DNA from: Sphingomonadales bacterium
GTDB taxonomy: Bacteria; Pseudomonadota; Alphaproteobacteria; SMXS01
Direction: 5' to 3'
Length of the DNA stretch: 64,000 nt
Assembly: GCA_022844405.1 (NCBI GenBank)
Contig: JALHLV010000007.1
Coordinates: 62,001-126,000, forward strand
Below the pieces are notes generated by a model, which had not been told where the DNA came from, did not search any database, and saw only the letters and a program-made list of their open reading frames with translations. The translations under genes and the position numbers were made by a program. Shown here piece by piece: positions 8,776 to 17,106 of the stretch; the stretch's first letter is position 1; every line of letters starts with the position of its first letter.

Positions 8776-10278
8776 ATGGCGGATGCAGCGCTCGAGCAGG
8801 CGGCGACCAACCCGAAGGTTGGCGCGTTTCTCGCCCAGAACCGCAAGAACCTGATCAACAACGAGTGGGTCGATGCCCGCAGCGGTGAGACCTTCGACGT
8901 CATCAACCCGGCGACCGGCGGCGTCATCGCCCGCTGCGCCGCGTCCGACAAGGCCGATGTGGACGAGGCGGTGAAGGCCGCGCGCCGCGCCTTCGAGACG
9001 CCGGACTGGGCCGCCATGCCGCCGTCCAAGCGCGCCCGACTGATCTGGAAGCTGGCCGACCTGATCGAGGCCAATCTGGAAGAGCTGGCCGAGCTGGAGA
9101 CGCTCGACAACGGCAAGCCGTTCTCGCTGTCCAAGATGGTCGACGTCATGTCGTCGGCCGAGGCGTTCCGCTACTACGCCGGCTACTGCACCAAGATCGA
9201 GGGCAAGACGGTGACGCCGTCGAACCCGTTCCAGCAGTTCCACGCCTATGTGCGCCGCGAGCCGATCGGCGTCTGCGGCCAGATCGTGCCGTGGAACTTC
9301 CCGCTGCTGATGGCGTCGTGGAAGCTGGCGCCGGCGTTGGCGACGGGCTGCACCGTGGTGCTGAAGCCCGCCGAGCAGACGCCGCTGACCGCCATCAAGC
9401 TGGGCGAGCTGATCGTCGAGGCCGGCTTCCCGGCCGGCGTCGTCAACATCGTCACCGGCTTCGGCCACACCGCCGGCGCGGCGATCTCGTCGCATCCGGA
9501 CGTGGACAAGGTCGCCTTCACCGGCTCGACCGAGGTCGGCCGGATCATCGCCGCCTCGGCCGCGCAGAGCAACCTGAAGAAGGTCACGCTGGAGCTGGGC
9601 GGCAAGTCGCCGACCATCGTCTTCGCCGACGCCGACATGAAGCGCACCGTGCCCGGCCTCGCCAACGCCGCGTTCTTCAACAGCGGCCAGGTCTGCATCG
9701 CCGCGACGCGCCTCTATGTGGAGAAGTCGGCGTTCGACAGCGTCGTCGAGGGCCTGTCGGCCGCGGCGCAGAGCTTCAAGGTCGGCCCCGGCATGGCGGC
9801 CGATACCCGCATGGGCCCGCTGGTGTCGCAGGAGCAGCACGACAAGGTGTCGTCGATGATCCAGGCCGGCCTGGACGAGGGCGCCGAGATCGCCAGCGGC
9901 GGCAAGCGGGTCGGCAATTCAGGCTACTTCATCGAGCCGACCATCCTGGTCAACACCACCCAGAACATGCGGGTGAACCGCGAGGAGATCTTCGGCCCGG
10001 TGATCACGGTGCAGCCGGTGGCCGACCTGGACGAGGTCGCGCGGCTCGCCAACGACACCCGGTACGGCCTGGCGGCCAGCATCTGGACCCGCGACATCAG
10101 CCGGGCGCACCGGCTGGCGGCGCAGATCCGCGCGGGCAGCGTCTGGATCAACTGCCACGGCGCGTCCGACATGTCGCTGCCGTTCGGCGGCTACAAGGAA
10201 TCCGGCTGGGGCCGGGAGATGGGCTTCGACGGCATCGAGGCCTATACTGAGGTGAAATCGGTGGCCGTCGCCCTCTGA
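8776..10278 (+). CDS. NAD(P)-dependent aldehyde dehydrogenase
   Basis: 500-residue class I/II-type aldehyde dehydrogenase oxidising an aldehyde to its acid. The N-terminal INNEWVDARSGETFDVINP entry strand, PWNFPLLMASWKLAPAL coenzyme-binding segment, FTGSTEVGR loop, general-base Glu273 in LELGGKSP and nucleophile Cys307 in FNSGQVCIAATR are all present. Start is the ATG at 8776, behind GTGGAGAAGACG; upstream in-frame codons lie in the divergent promoter region. It begins a co-directional run with the enoyl-CoA hydratase (38-nt gap) and the Rieske oxygenases, so it probably oxidises an aldehyde made in that pathway. Confidence 0.95.
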   Translation: MADAALEQAATNPKVGAFLAQNRKNLINNEWVDARSGETFDVINPATGGVIARCAASDKADVDEAVKAARRAFETPDWAAMPPSKRARLIWKLADLIEANLEELAELETLDNGKPFSLSKMVDVMSSAEAFRYYAGYCTKIEGKTVTPSNPFQQFHAYVRREPIGVCGQIVPWNFPLLMASWKLAPALATGCTVVLKPAEQTPLTAIKLGELIVEAGFPAGVVNIVTGFGHTAGAAISSHPDVDKVAFTGSTEVGRIIAASAAQSNLKKVTLELGGKSPTIVFADADMKRTVPGLANAAFFNSGQVCIAATRLYVEKSAFDSVVEGLSAAAQSFKVGPGMAADTRMGPLVSQEQHDKVSSMIQAGLDEGAEIASGGKRVGNSGYFIEPTILVNTTQNMRVNREEIFGPVITVQPVADLDEVARLANDTRYGLAASIWTRDISRAHRLAAQIRAGSVWINCHGASDMSLPFGGYKESGWGREMGFDGIEAYTEVKSVAVAL

Positions 10279-10316
10279 CGGGATTTGCGGGCGTTGCACC
10301 TTTAGGGAGTTCGGGA

Positions 10317-11162
10317 ATGAAGACGGAATTCGAGACTGCGACCTATGAAGTCGTGGCGCCGCACATCGCCAAGATCATGCAGAACCGGCCGGCGCAGCGC
10401 AACGCGCAGAACAACCGGCTGACCTACGACATGAACGCCTGCTTCGATCTCGCCGCGCGGGACGAGGACATCAAGGTGGTGCTGTTCGGCGGCGAGGGGC
10501 CGCACTTTTCCTCCGGTCACGACCTGCGCGGCTTCGGCGCGCGCGAGGACACGCCGGTCGGCACCTGGGTGCCCTCGACCGAAGGCGGCGTCCACAGCCG
10601 CTACAGCTTCGAGCAGGAAGTGTTCCTGGGCATGTGCCGCCGCTGGCGGGACTTCCCCAAACCGACCATCGCCATGGTGCAGGGCAAGTGCATCGCCGGC
10701 GGCCTGATGCTCGCCTGGGTCTGCGACATCATCGTCGCCAGCGACGACGCCAGCTTCATGGACCCGGTGGTGGCCATGGGCGTCTGCGGCGTCGAATATT
10801 TCAACCATCCCTATGAGCTGGGCATCCGCAAGGCCAAGGAACTGCTGTTCACGTCCGACTGGTGGAGCGCGCAGGAAGCCCACCGCCTCGGCATGGTCAA
10901 TCAGGTGGTGCCGCGCGCCGAGCTGGAGGAATTCAGCCTTGCCATGGCGAAAAGAATTGCGGAAAAACCGGCGTTCGCGCTTAAGTTGACCAAACAGGCG
11001 GTAAACACCGCGCAGAACAACATGGGCCAGCAGGCGACCATGGATACGGTCATCGCCCTGCACCATATGTGTCATGCGCACAACTACGAGATGGAAACGC
11101 GCGCGGTCCGCCGCGAAGGCGTGCCGGAAAAGTTCAGAGACGAGATCAAGGCTGCCGAGTAA
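10317..11162 (+). CDS. Enoyl-CoA hydratase/isomerase family protein
   Basis: 281-residue crotonase-fold protein. The first oxyanion-hole segment is FGGEGPHFSSGHDLRGFG, and the second is GKCIAGGLMLAWVCDIIVASDDASFMDP. A Glu lies in GVCGVEYF near the position of a catalytic acid, but the second catalytic glutamate is not obvious, so hydratase against isomerase or hydrolase cannot be decided. The start follows an AGGGAG Shine-Dalgarno at 10304-10309. It sits between the aldehyde dehydrogenase and the first Rieske oxygenase with gaps of 38 and 45 nt, consistent with one transcript. A C-terminal RRxGVPEKFRDE tail is typical of longer crotonases. Confidence 0.9.
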   Translation: MKTEFETATYEVVAPHIAKIMQNRPAQRNAQNNRLTYDMNACFDLAARDEDIKVVLFGGEGPHFSSGHDLRGFGAREDTPVGTWVPSTEGGVHSRYSFEQEVFLGMCRRWRDFPKPTIAMVQGKCIAGGLMLAWVCDIIVASDDASFMDPVVAMGVCGVEYFNHPYELGIRKAKELLFTSDWWSAQEAHRLGMVNQVVPRAELEEFSLAMAKRIAEKPAFALKLTKQAVNTAQNNMGQQATMDTVIALHHMCHAHNYEMETRAVRREGVPEKFRDEIKAAE

Positions 11163-11207
11163 GCAGCTGCCCCCAAAAGGGGAAATGAGGTTCAGAAGGA
11201 GCTAGAG

Positions 11208-12542
11208 ATGGTTGCGATTACGCGGGTCAAGGAAAGCATCTACACGCCGGCGGAAAAGGCGCCCGAGCCCAACCTGGGGTCGGAGATCATTCCGAAGGAG
11301 CGCTATATCTCCAAGGAATTCATGCAGCTCGAATGGGACCGCATGTGGAGCAAGGTCTGGCTGATCGGCTGCCGCGAGCAGGAGATCCCCGAAACCGGTG
11401 ACTACATCACCACCGACATCGGTCCGGAGTCGCTGCTGATCGTGCGCGGCGAGGACGGCAAGGCGCGGACCTTCTACAATGTCTGCAACCATCGCGGCAA
11501 CCAGGTGAAGTTCGACGAGTGCGGCAATTCCCGCACCCTGCAGTGCGCCTATCACTTCTGGGAATACGACCTGACCGGCCGCCTGATCAACGTGCCCGAC
11601 GAGCAGGATTTCACCCAGGGCTGCCCGAAGGACCAGCTCAGCCTGAAGGCGGTCAAGACCGAGACCTGGGGCGGCTTTGTCTGGTTCAACCTGAACCCGG
11701 ACGCCGAGCCGCTTGCCGAATACCTGGGCGTAATCCCGCAGCACCTCGATCCGTACCACTTCGAGAACATGTCGATGGTGATGAACGTCACCGTCGACTG
11801 GGACTGCAACTGGAAGACGTCGGTGGATGCGTTCAACGAGGTCTATCACGTCCAGTGCATCCATCCAGAGCTGTCCTACACGATCGACGACGTGGACATC
11901 CAGATCGACCTGTACGAGCGCCACAACCGCTACCTGGTGCCGTTCAAGACCTATAGCCCGCGCCTCAATGAGGACCTGCAGGAAGTGCCGGAAGCGCTCG
12001 CCGACGAGCTGCGCGCCATCGGCATGAACCCGGACGAGTTCGAGGGCCGGGTGCCGGAAATCCGCCGCGCCGTTCAGGAATACAAGCGCGAGAACGGCGA
12101 CAAGCTCGGCATCGACTATTCCCAGTTCAACGACGACCAGCTGTCGGACGACTACCACTACATGATCTTCCCGAACATCACGATGAACGTGATGGCCGAG
12201 TCCATGATGATGTTCCGGCAGCGCCCGCACGAGTCCGACCCGAACAAGATGTACTACGATGTCACCATGTATGTGACCGTGCCGAAGACCGGTGAAGCGA
12301 TTGCCGCCGGTTTCATGGGCGCCGCGGGGCCGCCGCTGCCGGACCACGAGCATGTCAAGCACGGCGAGCGGTCGCTGGGCCTGGTGCTCGACCAGGATTC
12401 GGTCAACCTGCCGCATGTGCAGAGGGGCATGAATTCGGTGGCCTACAAGGGCCTGTGGATTTCCGGCCAGGAGCGCCGCATCCGCCACATGCACAAGACG
12501 CTGATGGACTACATCAACGGCGAATACGCCAACGACGCGTAA
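11208..12542 (+). CDS. Rieske non-heme iron oxygenase, alpha subunit (copy 1 of 3)
   Basis: 444-residue oxygenase alpha subunit. Rieske [2Fe-2S] ligands are Cys93, His95, Cys113 and His116 (C-x-H...C-x2-H). The mononuclear iron site follows NWKTSVDAFNEVYH, with His214 and His219 as ligands and probably Asp395 in LDQDSVN as the third. The residue three before His214, which relays electrons between metal centres and is Asp in most family members, is Glu211 here. No beta subunit follows, so a homotrimer is likely. Strong AAGGAG Shine-Dalgarno before the ATG. It is the first of three tandem paralogs numbered identically through these motifs, and ends at a strong terminator. Confidence 0.93.
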   Translation: MVAITRVKESIYTPAEKAPEPNLGSEIIPKERYISKEFMQLEWDRMWSKVWLIGCREQEIPETGDYITTDIGPESLLIVRGEDGKARTFYNVCNHRGNQVKFDECGNSRTLQCAYHFWEYDLTGRLINVPDEQDFTQGCPKDQLSLKAVKTETWGGFVWFNLNPDAEPLAEYLGVIPQHLDPYHFENMSMVMNVTVDWDCNWKTSVDAFNEVYHVQCIHPELSYTIDDVDIQIDLYERHNRYLVPFKTYSPRLNEDLQEVPEALADELRAIGMNPDEFEGRVPEIRRAVQEYKRENGDKLGIDYSQFNDDQLSDDYHYMIFPNITMNVMAESMMMFRQRPHESDPNKMYYDVTMYVTVPKTGEAIAAGFMGAAGPPLPDHEHVKHGERSLGLVLDQDSVNLPHVQRGMNSVAYKGLWISGQERRIRHMHKTLMDYINGEYANDA

Positions 12543-12569
12543 TCGGCCGGCTCATCTTTAGCGCATTCG

Positions 12570-12604
12570 GGCGGTCGGCCATCTGGTCGGCCGCCTGTTT
12601 TTTT
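12570..12604 (+). terminator. Rho-independent terminator after Rieske copy 1
   Basis: An 11-bp stem (12570-12580 with 12585-12595, two G-T wobbles), ATCT loop, then TG and seven T residues. This is a textbook intrinsic terminator and implies that copies 2 and 3 are at least partly transcribed from their own promoter or by read-through. Confidence 0.85.
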
Positions 12605-12642
12605 GCGACAGTGGTCATGGAACGAAACCGGGGAGACGATCC

Positions 12643-13926
12643 ATGGTCGCGATCGCGCGCATCGAAAAGCTGGGCGGCACGCCCGTCGCCAAGGCGCCCG
12701 AGCCCGACATGGGCCATGCGATCATTCCGAAGGAGCGCTACGTCTCGCCCGGGTTCATGCGGCTCGAATGGGAGCGAATGTGGACCAAGGTGTGGCTGGT
12801 GGGCTGCCGCGAGGAGGAGATTCCCGAGACCGGCGACTACATCACCACCGACATCGGCCCCGAATCGCTGCTGATCGTGCGCGGCGAGGACGGCAAGGCG
12901 CGGACCTTCTACAACGTCTGCAACCATCGCGGCAACCAGGTCAAATTCGACAAGACCGGCAACTCCCGCACGCTCCAGTGTGCCTATCATTTCTGGGAAT
13001 ACGACCTCACCGGCCGGCTGGTGAACATCCCCGACGAGCAGGACTTCACCCAGGGCTGCCCCAGGGATCAGCTCAGCCTCAAGACCGTCCGAACCGACAC
13101 CTGGGGCGGCTTCGTCTGGTTTAACCTGAACCCGGACGGCGAATCCCTGCGGGACTATCTCGGCATCATCCCGGCGCATCTCGATGCCTACGGGTTCGAG
13201 GACATGCCCATGGTGATGAACGTCACCATCGAGTGGGACTGCAACTGGAAGACGTCGGTCGACGCCTTCAACGAGGTCTACCACACTTCCTGCATCCATC
13301 CGGAGCTGACCTATCTGCACGACGACATCAACCTGCAGATCGATCTCTACGAACGGCACAGCCGTTATCTGATCCCGTTCGAGGTGCCCAGCCCGCGCCT
13401 CGGCGAACTGACCGAGGTGCCCGAGATCATCGCCGCGGATATGCGGGCCATCGGCATGGACCCGGCGCGGTTCCGGGGCAGGGTCGCCGAGATTCGCCGC
13501 GCCTTCCAGCTCCAGAAACGGGCGACCGCCGATGAGACGGGATATGACTACGGCAGGCTCGGCGACGACCAGCTGTCCGACGACTATCACTATTTCATCT
13601 TCCCCAACGTCACGATGAACATCTTCGCCGACCGGTTGCTGATGTTCCGGCAACGGCCGCATGAGAGCGATCCGGGCCGGATGTATTACGACGTCAGCAT
13701 CATGATCCGGCAGCCGCGCGGCGCGGCGCGGCCGCCGGTCCCGGACCACGAGCACATGAAGCACGGCGAGCGCTCGCTGGGCCTGGTGCTGGACCAGGAT
13801 TCCGTCAACCTGCCCCATATCCAGAAGGGCATGCGCTCGTCATCCTACAAGGGGCTGTGGATCAGCAACCAGGAGCGCCGCATCCGCCATATGCATGAAA
13901 CTCTGATGAACTATATCTCGGTATAA
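12643..13926 (+). CDS. Rieske non-heme iron oxygenase, alpha subunit (copy 2 of 3)
   Basis: 427-residue paralog of the gene at 11208, colinear with it through residue 230: Cys93, His95, Cys113 and His116 for the Rieske cluster, and Glu211, His214 and His219 in NEVYHTSCIHPEL at the catalytic iron. It differs in that segment (TSCIH instead of VQCIH) and lacks about 15 residues in the variable loop before the PDHEH segment, which makes it the shortest copy. A GGGGAGACGATCC leader precedes the ATG. It lies between the terminator of copy 1 and copy 3, with an 85-nt gap to the latter. Substrate specificity probably differs from its neighbours. Confidence 0.93.
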   Translation: MVAIARIEKLGGTPVAKAPEPDMGHAIIPKERYVSPGFMRLEWERMWTKVWLVGCREEEIPETGDYITTDIGPESLLIVRGEDGKARTFYNVCNHRGNQVKFDKTGNSRTLQCAYHFWEYDLTGRLVNIPDEQDFTQGCPRDQLSLKTVRTDTWGGFVWFNLNPDGESLRDYLGIIPAHLDAYGFEDMPMVMNVTIEWDCNWKTSVDAFNEVYHTSCIHPELTYLHDDINLQIDLYERHSRYLIPFEVPSPRLGELTEVPEIIAADMRAIGMDPARFRGRVAEIRRAFQLQKRATADETGYDYGRLGDDQLSDDYHYFIFPNVTMNIFADRLLMFRQRPHESDPGRMYYDVSIMIRQPRGAARPPVPDHEHMKHGERSLGLVLDQDSVNLPHIQKGMRSSSYKGLWISNQERRIRHMHETLMNYISV

Positions 13927-14011
13927 AAAAGGTCGTGTATGAATGGTGTTGCCTCATGTCGTCCTTGACGGCAAAAAGGGGCGCACGCCAGCAAGCATTT
14001 GGAGCTTTTGA

Positions 14012-15316
14012 ATGGTCGCGGTCATCAGGGTGAAGGAAAGCACGGGAACGCCGGCGGAAAAGGCGCCCGAGCCCAACCTCGGCAACGAGATCATTCCGAA
14101 GGAACGCTATGTCTCCCGGGAGTTCATGCAGCTCGAGTGGGAGCGCATGTGGACCAAGACCTGGCTGATCGGCTGCCGCGAGGAGGAAATCCCCGACGTC
14201 GGCGACTACATCACCACCGAGATCGGCCCGGAATCGCTGCTGATCGTGCGCGGCGAGGACGGCGTGCCGCGGACGTTCTACAACGTCTGCAACCACCGCG
14301 GCAACCAGGTCAAGTTCGACAAGATGGGCAACTCGCGCACGCTCCAGTGCGCCTACCACTTCTGGGAATACGACCTGACCGGCCGGCTGATCAACGTCCC
14401 CGACGAACAGGACTTCACCCAGGGCTGCCCCAAGGACCAGCTTAGCCTGAAAGCGATCAAGACCGGCACCTGGGGCGGCTTCGTCTGGTTCAACCTGAAC
14501 CCCGACGCCGAGCCGCTGCTCGATTATCTCAACATCATCCCCGAGCACCTCGACCCGTATCATTTCGAGAAGATGGCGATGGTGATGAACGTCACCATCA
14601 ACTGGGACTGCAACTGGAAGACCTCGGTCGACGCGTTCAACGAGGTCTATCACGTCCAGTGCATCCACCCGGAGCTGCTCTACGACAATGACGACGTCGA
14701 CGTGCAGATCGATCTCTACGAAAAGCACAACCGCTACCTGGTGCCGTTCCACACCTACAGCCCGCGCCTCGGCGAGGAGCTGGACGAGGTGCCGGAGATC
14801 ATCGCCAGCAGGATGACCGCTCTGGGCATGAACCCCGAGGAGTTCCGCGGCCGGGTTCCCGAGGCGCGCCGCGCCATCCAGGTGTTCAAGCGCGAGAACC
14901 AGGACAAGCTGGGCGTCGACTATTCCGAGCTGAACGACGACCAGCTCACCGACGACTACCACTACAACATCTTCCCGAACCTGACGCTGAACACCTTCGC
15001 CGACCGGATGATGATGTTCCGCCAGCGGCCGCACGAGACCGACCCGAACAAGATGTATTACGACGTCTGGATGTTCGCGCGGATCAAGCAGGGCCAGAAG
15101 CGCCCGCCGCTGCCTGACCATGAGCACGTCAACCACGGCGAGCGCTCGCTGGGCCTGGTGCTCGACCAGGACTCGGTCAACCTGCCGCATGTGCAGCGGG
15201 GCAACAACTCGTCGGCTTTCAGGGGCCTGTGGATTTCCCATCAGGAGCGCCGCATCCGCCACATGCACAGGACGCTGATGGGCTATATAAACGGCGACAC
15301 CGCCAACGACGCATAA
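14012..15316 (+). CDS. Rieske non-heme iron oxygenase, alpha subunit (copy 3 of 3)
   Basis: 434-residue third paralog, closest by eye to copy 1 (same VQCIHPEL catalytic segment, same C-terminal INGD/EYANDA-type ending). Rieske ligands Cys93, His95, Cys113 and His116 and the Glu211, His214, His219 set are conserved. The stop is only 8 nt before the Rieske ferredoxin start, so this copy is the one physically coupled to an electron donor. The start follows GGAGCTTTTGA. All three paralogs keep a complete set of metal ligands, so none looks like a decaying copy. Confidence 0.93.
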   Translation: MVAVIRVKESTGTPAEKAPEPNLGNEIIPKERYVSREFMQLEWERMWTKTWLIGCREEEIPDVGDYITTEIGPESLLIVRGEDGVPRTFYNVCNHRGNQVKFDKMGNSRTLQCAYHFWEYDLTGRLINVPDEQDFTQGCPKDQLSLKAIKTGTWGGFVWFNLNPDAEPLLDYLNIIPEHLDPYHFEKMAMVMNVTINWDCNWKTSVDAFNEVYHVQCIHPELLYDNDDVDVQIDLYEKHNRYLVPFHTYSPRLGEELDEVPEIIASRMTALGMNPEEFRGRVPEARRAIQVFKRENQDKLGVDYSELNDDQLTDDYHYNIFPNLTLNTFADRMMMFRQRPHETDPNKMYYDVWMFARIKQGQKRPPLPDHEHVNHGERSLGLVLDQDSVNLPHVQRGNNSSAFRGLWISHQERRIRHMHRTLMGYINGDTANDA

Positions 15317-15324
15317 GGCAGACG

Positions 15325-15711
15325 ATGACCGCACCAGCCGCCGACATTCCGTTCCGGTTCGTGGCCAAGACCACGGACGTGGAGCCGGGCAGGACCAAAT
15401 GCGTTCCGCTGGAAGGCCGCAATGTGCTGGTCATCCACATGCCCAATGGCGGGTTCAAGGCCATCGAGAACCAGTGCTCGCACGAGAAGAAGTCCATGGA
15501 AGGCGGCCGCATCCGCGCCGGCAAGATCGTCTGCCCGCACCACGGCGCCAATTTCGACCTGGAAACCGGCAAGGCCGTGAGCGCGCCGGCGGTGCTGCCG
15601 ATCACCGTCTATCCGGTGAAGGTCGAGGGCGAGGACGTGCTGGTACAGTTGATCGAGCCGCCGAAGAAGCCGAAGAACCCCTTCGCCATTCCGGGCGTCC
15701 AGGGTTTCTGA
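15325..15711 (+). CDS. Rieske-type [2Fe-2S] ferredoxin
   Basis: 128-residue small Rieske ferredoxin, the likely electron donor to the preceding oxygenases. Cluster ligands are Cys51 and His53 in NQCSHEKKSMEGG and Cys70 and His73 in CPHHGANFDLETG. Start is the ATG at 15325, 8 nt after the oxygenase stop and preceded by AAGGCAGACG; the longer frame upstream overlaps the oxygenase and has no homology. No ferredoxin reductase lies in the window, so electrons must come from a reductase encoded elsewhere. A NirD-like assimilatory role is less likely given the context. Confidence 0.92.
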   Translation: MTAPAADIPFRFVAKTTDVEPGRTKCVPLEGRNVLVIHMPNGGFKAIENQCSHEKKSMEGGRIRAGKIVCPHHGANFDLETGKAVSAPAVLPITVYPVKVEGEDVLVQLIEPPKKPKNPFAIPGVQGF

Positions 15712-15755
15712 GTTCAAGCGAACGCCTCGAGGCGGTCGAAACGGGGAGACGGGGA

Positions 15756-16511
15756 ATGGCGAGCAAGCCGGTCAGATTCCATCTGGTGGCGTCGGGCAAG
15801 TACCACGACATCAATTTCGCGCGGCTGGAGTTGCTCAAGCTGCTGGCCGAGGACGAGCGCTATCTGGCGAGCGTCTCGGTGGATTACGCCGACACCGCGT
15901 CCATCGCCGCCTGCGACGTGCTGATCACCTACACCTGCGACGTCCAGCCCACCGCCGGCCAGACCGAGGCGCTGCACCAGTTCCTCTCAAAGGGCGGCAA
16001 GTGGTTCGCGCTGCACGGCACCAACTCGGTGCTGCGCTTCGTCGAGGGCGGCGTGGCGACGCCGCGCGAGGCGCCGCGCTTCATGGAGATGATCGGCAGC
16101 CAGTTCATCGCCCATCCGCCGCTGCAGGACTTCCAGGTCACGGTCACGCCGGGCGAGGAGAACCATCCGCTGGTGAAAGGCATCGACAGCTTCACCATCA
16201 ATGACGAGATCTACTGCGCCGAGTATTACGGCGACAACCGCGTGCTGCTGGAAACCCACTGGCACGGACGCTGCGACGGCTTCATCGAGGCCGACTGGAC
16301 CGGCGGCACCGGCCGCCACTACATGCTCTACACCAAGAACTACGGCGCCGGCGAGGTGGTGTACTGCGCCCTCGGCCACTGCCGCGGCAAGTTCGACATG
16401 ATCCCGATCATGGACGAATGGCCCACCGTCGACCGCTGCGCCTGGGACCAGCCGGTGTTCTACGAGATTTTGCGGCGCGGGATTCGGTATTGCGCGGGGG
16501 AGCTGGCGTAA
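15756..16511 (+). CDS. ThuA-like domain protein
   Basis: 251-residue protein with the class I glutamine-amidotransferase-like fold of the ThuA (trehalose utilisation) family. Visible are the ITYTCDVQPTAGQTEALHQFLSKGGKWFALHG core (nucleotides about 15925-16020) and a later HPLVKGIDSFTINDEIY segment typical of the family. ThuA-like proteins are mostly of unknown activity; some are involved in sugar oxidation. A GGGGAGACGGGGA leader precedes the ATG. It is the last gene of the Rieske run (44 nt after the ferredoxin), so here a role linked to the oxygenase pathway seems more likely than trehalose metabolism, but this is inference. Confidence 0.85.
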   Translation: MASKPVRFHLVASGKYHDINFARLELLKLLAEDERYLASVSVDYADTASIAACDVLITYTCDVQPTAGQTEALHQFLSKGGKWFALHGTNSVLRFVEGGVATPREAPRFMEMIGSQFIAHPPLQDFQVTVTPGEENHPLVKGIDSFTINDEIYCAEYYGDNRVLLETHWHGRCDGFIEADWTGGTGRHYMLYTKNYGAGEVVYCALGHCRGKFDMIPIMDEWPTVDRCAWDQPVFYEILRRGIRYCAGELA

Positions 16512-16529
16512 TCTCCTCGCCCCTCCATT

Positions 16530-16631
16530 GTCATCCCGGCGAAGGCCGGGACCCAGACTTGGCAATCCGGCGCGCTACGCGCCGGTCTTTTCGTAAGAAT
16601 GGCACTGGGTCCCGGCCTTCGCCGGGATGAC
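16530..16631. repeat. Dispersed palindromic intergenic repeat (copy 1, intact)
   Basis: A perfect 27-bp inverted repeat, 16530-16556 against 16605-16631, beginning GTCATCCCGGCGAAGGCCGG. An inner 8-bp hairpin sits at 16567-16585. The same arm sequence recurs at 49909. It lies between convergent genes and could form a large cruciform or a bidirectional transcript-ending hairpin. This arm type recurs in many alphaproteobacterial genomes; no coding capacity. Confidence 0.9.
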
Positions 16632-16645
16632 GGCTTGGGTATAGC

Positions 16646-17011
16646 TTACCCCGCCATCTGGCGCTGGAAATCCCCCAGGTCGAAGTAATCCTTCCACTCG
16701 TAGATCTCGCCGTTCCTGATCCGGAAGATGCCCATCAGCGGGATGGCGACTTTCTTTCCGCCCATGGTCATGCGGTCGACCCGTTCGGTCATCACCACCT
16801 CGCCGTTCTCGGCGATGGCGAGCAGTTCCCAGTTCACGTCGGTCAGCGGGCCCATCGCCTTCAGCATGGCGCGGGACGCCTCGCGGCCCTTGACCGGCGT
16901 CATCGGGATATTGTGGTAGAAGATGTCCTCGGCCATCATGTCGCACGCCTTGTCGATGTCGTTCTCGTTCCAGGCGGCGATGAAGTCCCTGACGATCTGC
17001 GTGTTGCTCAC
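16646..17011 (-). CDS. Limonene-1,2-epoxide hydrolase-like (NTF2-fold) protein
   Basis: 121-residue SnoaL/NTF2-fold protein resembling limonene-1,2-epoxide hydrolase. The residues that position water in that enzyme have likely counterparts here: Tyr32 and Asn34 in FYHNIP, Arg78 and Asp80 in ERVD, and Asp108 or Asp111 in KDYFD. The start was set at the GTG at 17011, which has GGGGAGGAC five bases upstream, instead of the ATG at 17032, which has no ribosome site. A role in opening an epoxide made by one of the local oxygenases is plausible. It might also be a generic NTF2-like hydrolase or isomerase. Confidence 0.82.
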   Translation of the reverse strand: MSNTQIVRDFIAAWNENDIDKACDMMAEDIFYHNIPMTPVKGREASRAMLKAMGPLTDVNWELLAIAENGEVVMTERVDRMTMGGKKVAIPLMGIFRIRNGEIYEWKDYFDLGDFQRQMAG

Positions 17012-17106
17012 GGCGTCCTCCCCGAATTGCATTGTGGCGTATTTTTAGCATATGTTCGTTGAGGCCAAGTTTGAAAATTTCGTTCAATCGTCAGGGGAAA
17101 CGGGAC

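Noticed and set aside
11163-11207. CCCC-AAAA-GGGG mini-hairpin before Rieske copy 1
   Set aside because: A four-bp stem with no T run is too weak to be called a terminator or regulator.
13927-14011. Terminator between Rieske copies 2 and 3
   Set aside because: Only a weak 5-bp TTGCC/GGCAA pairing followed by A residues; not a credible intrinsic terminator on the plus strand.
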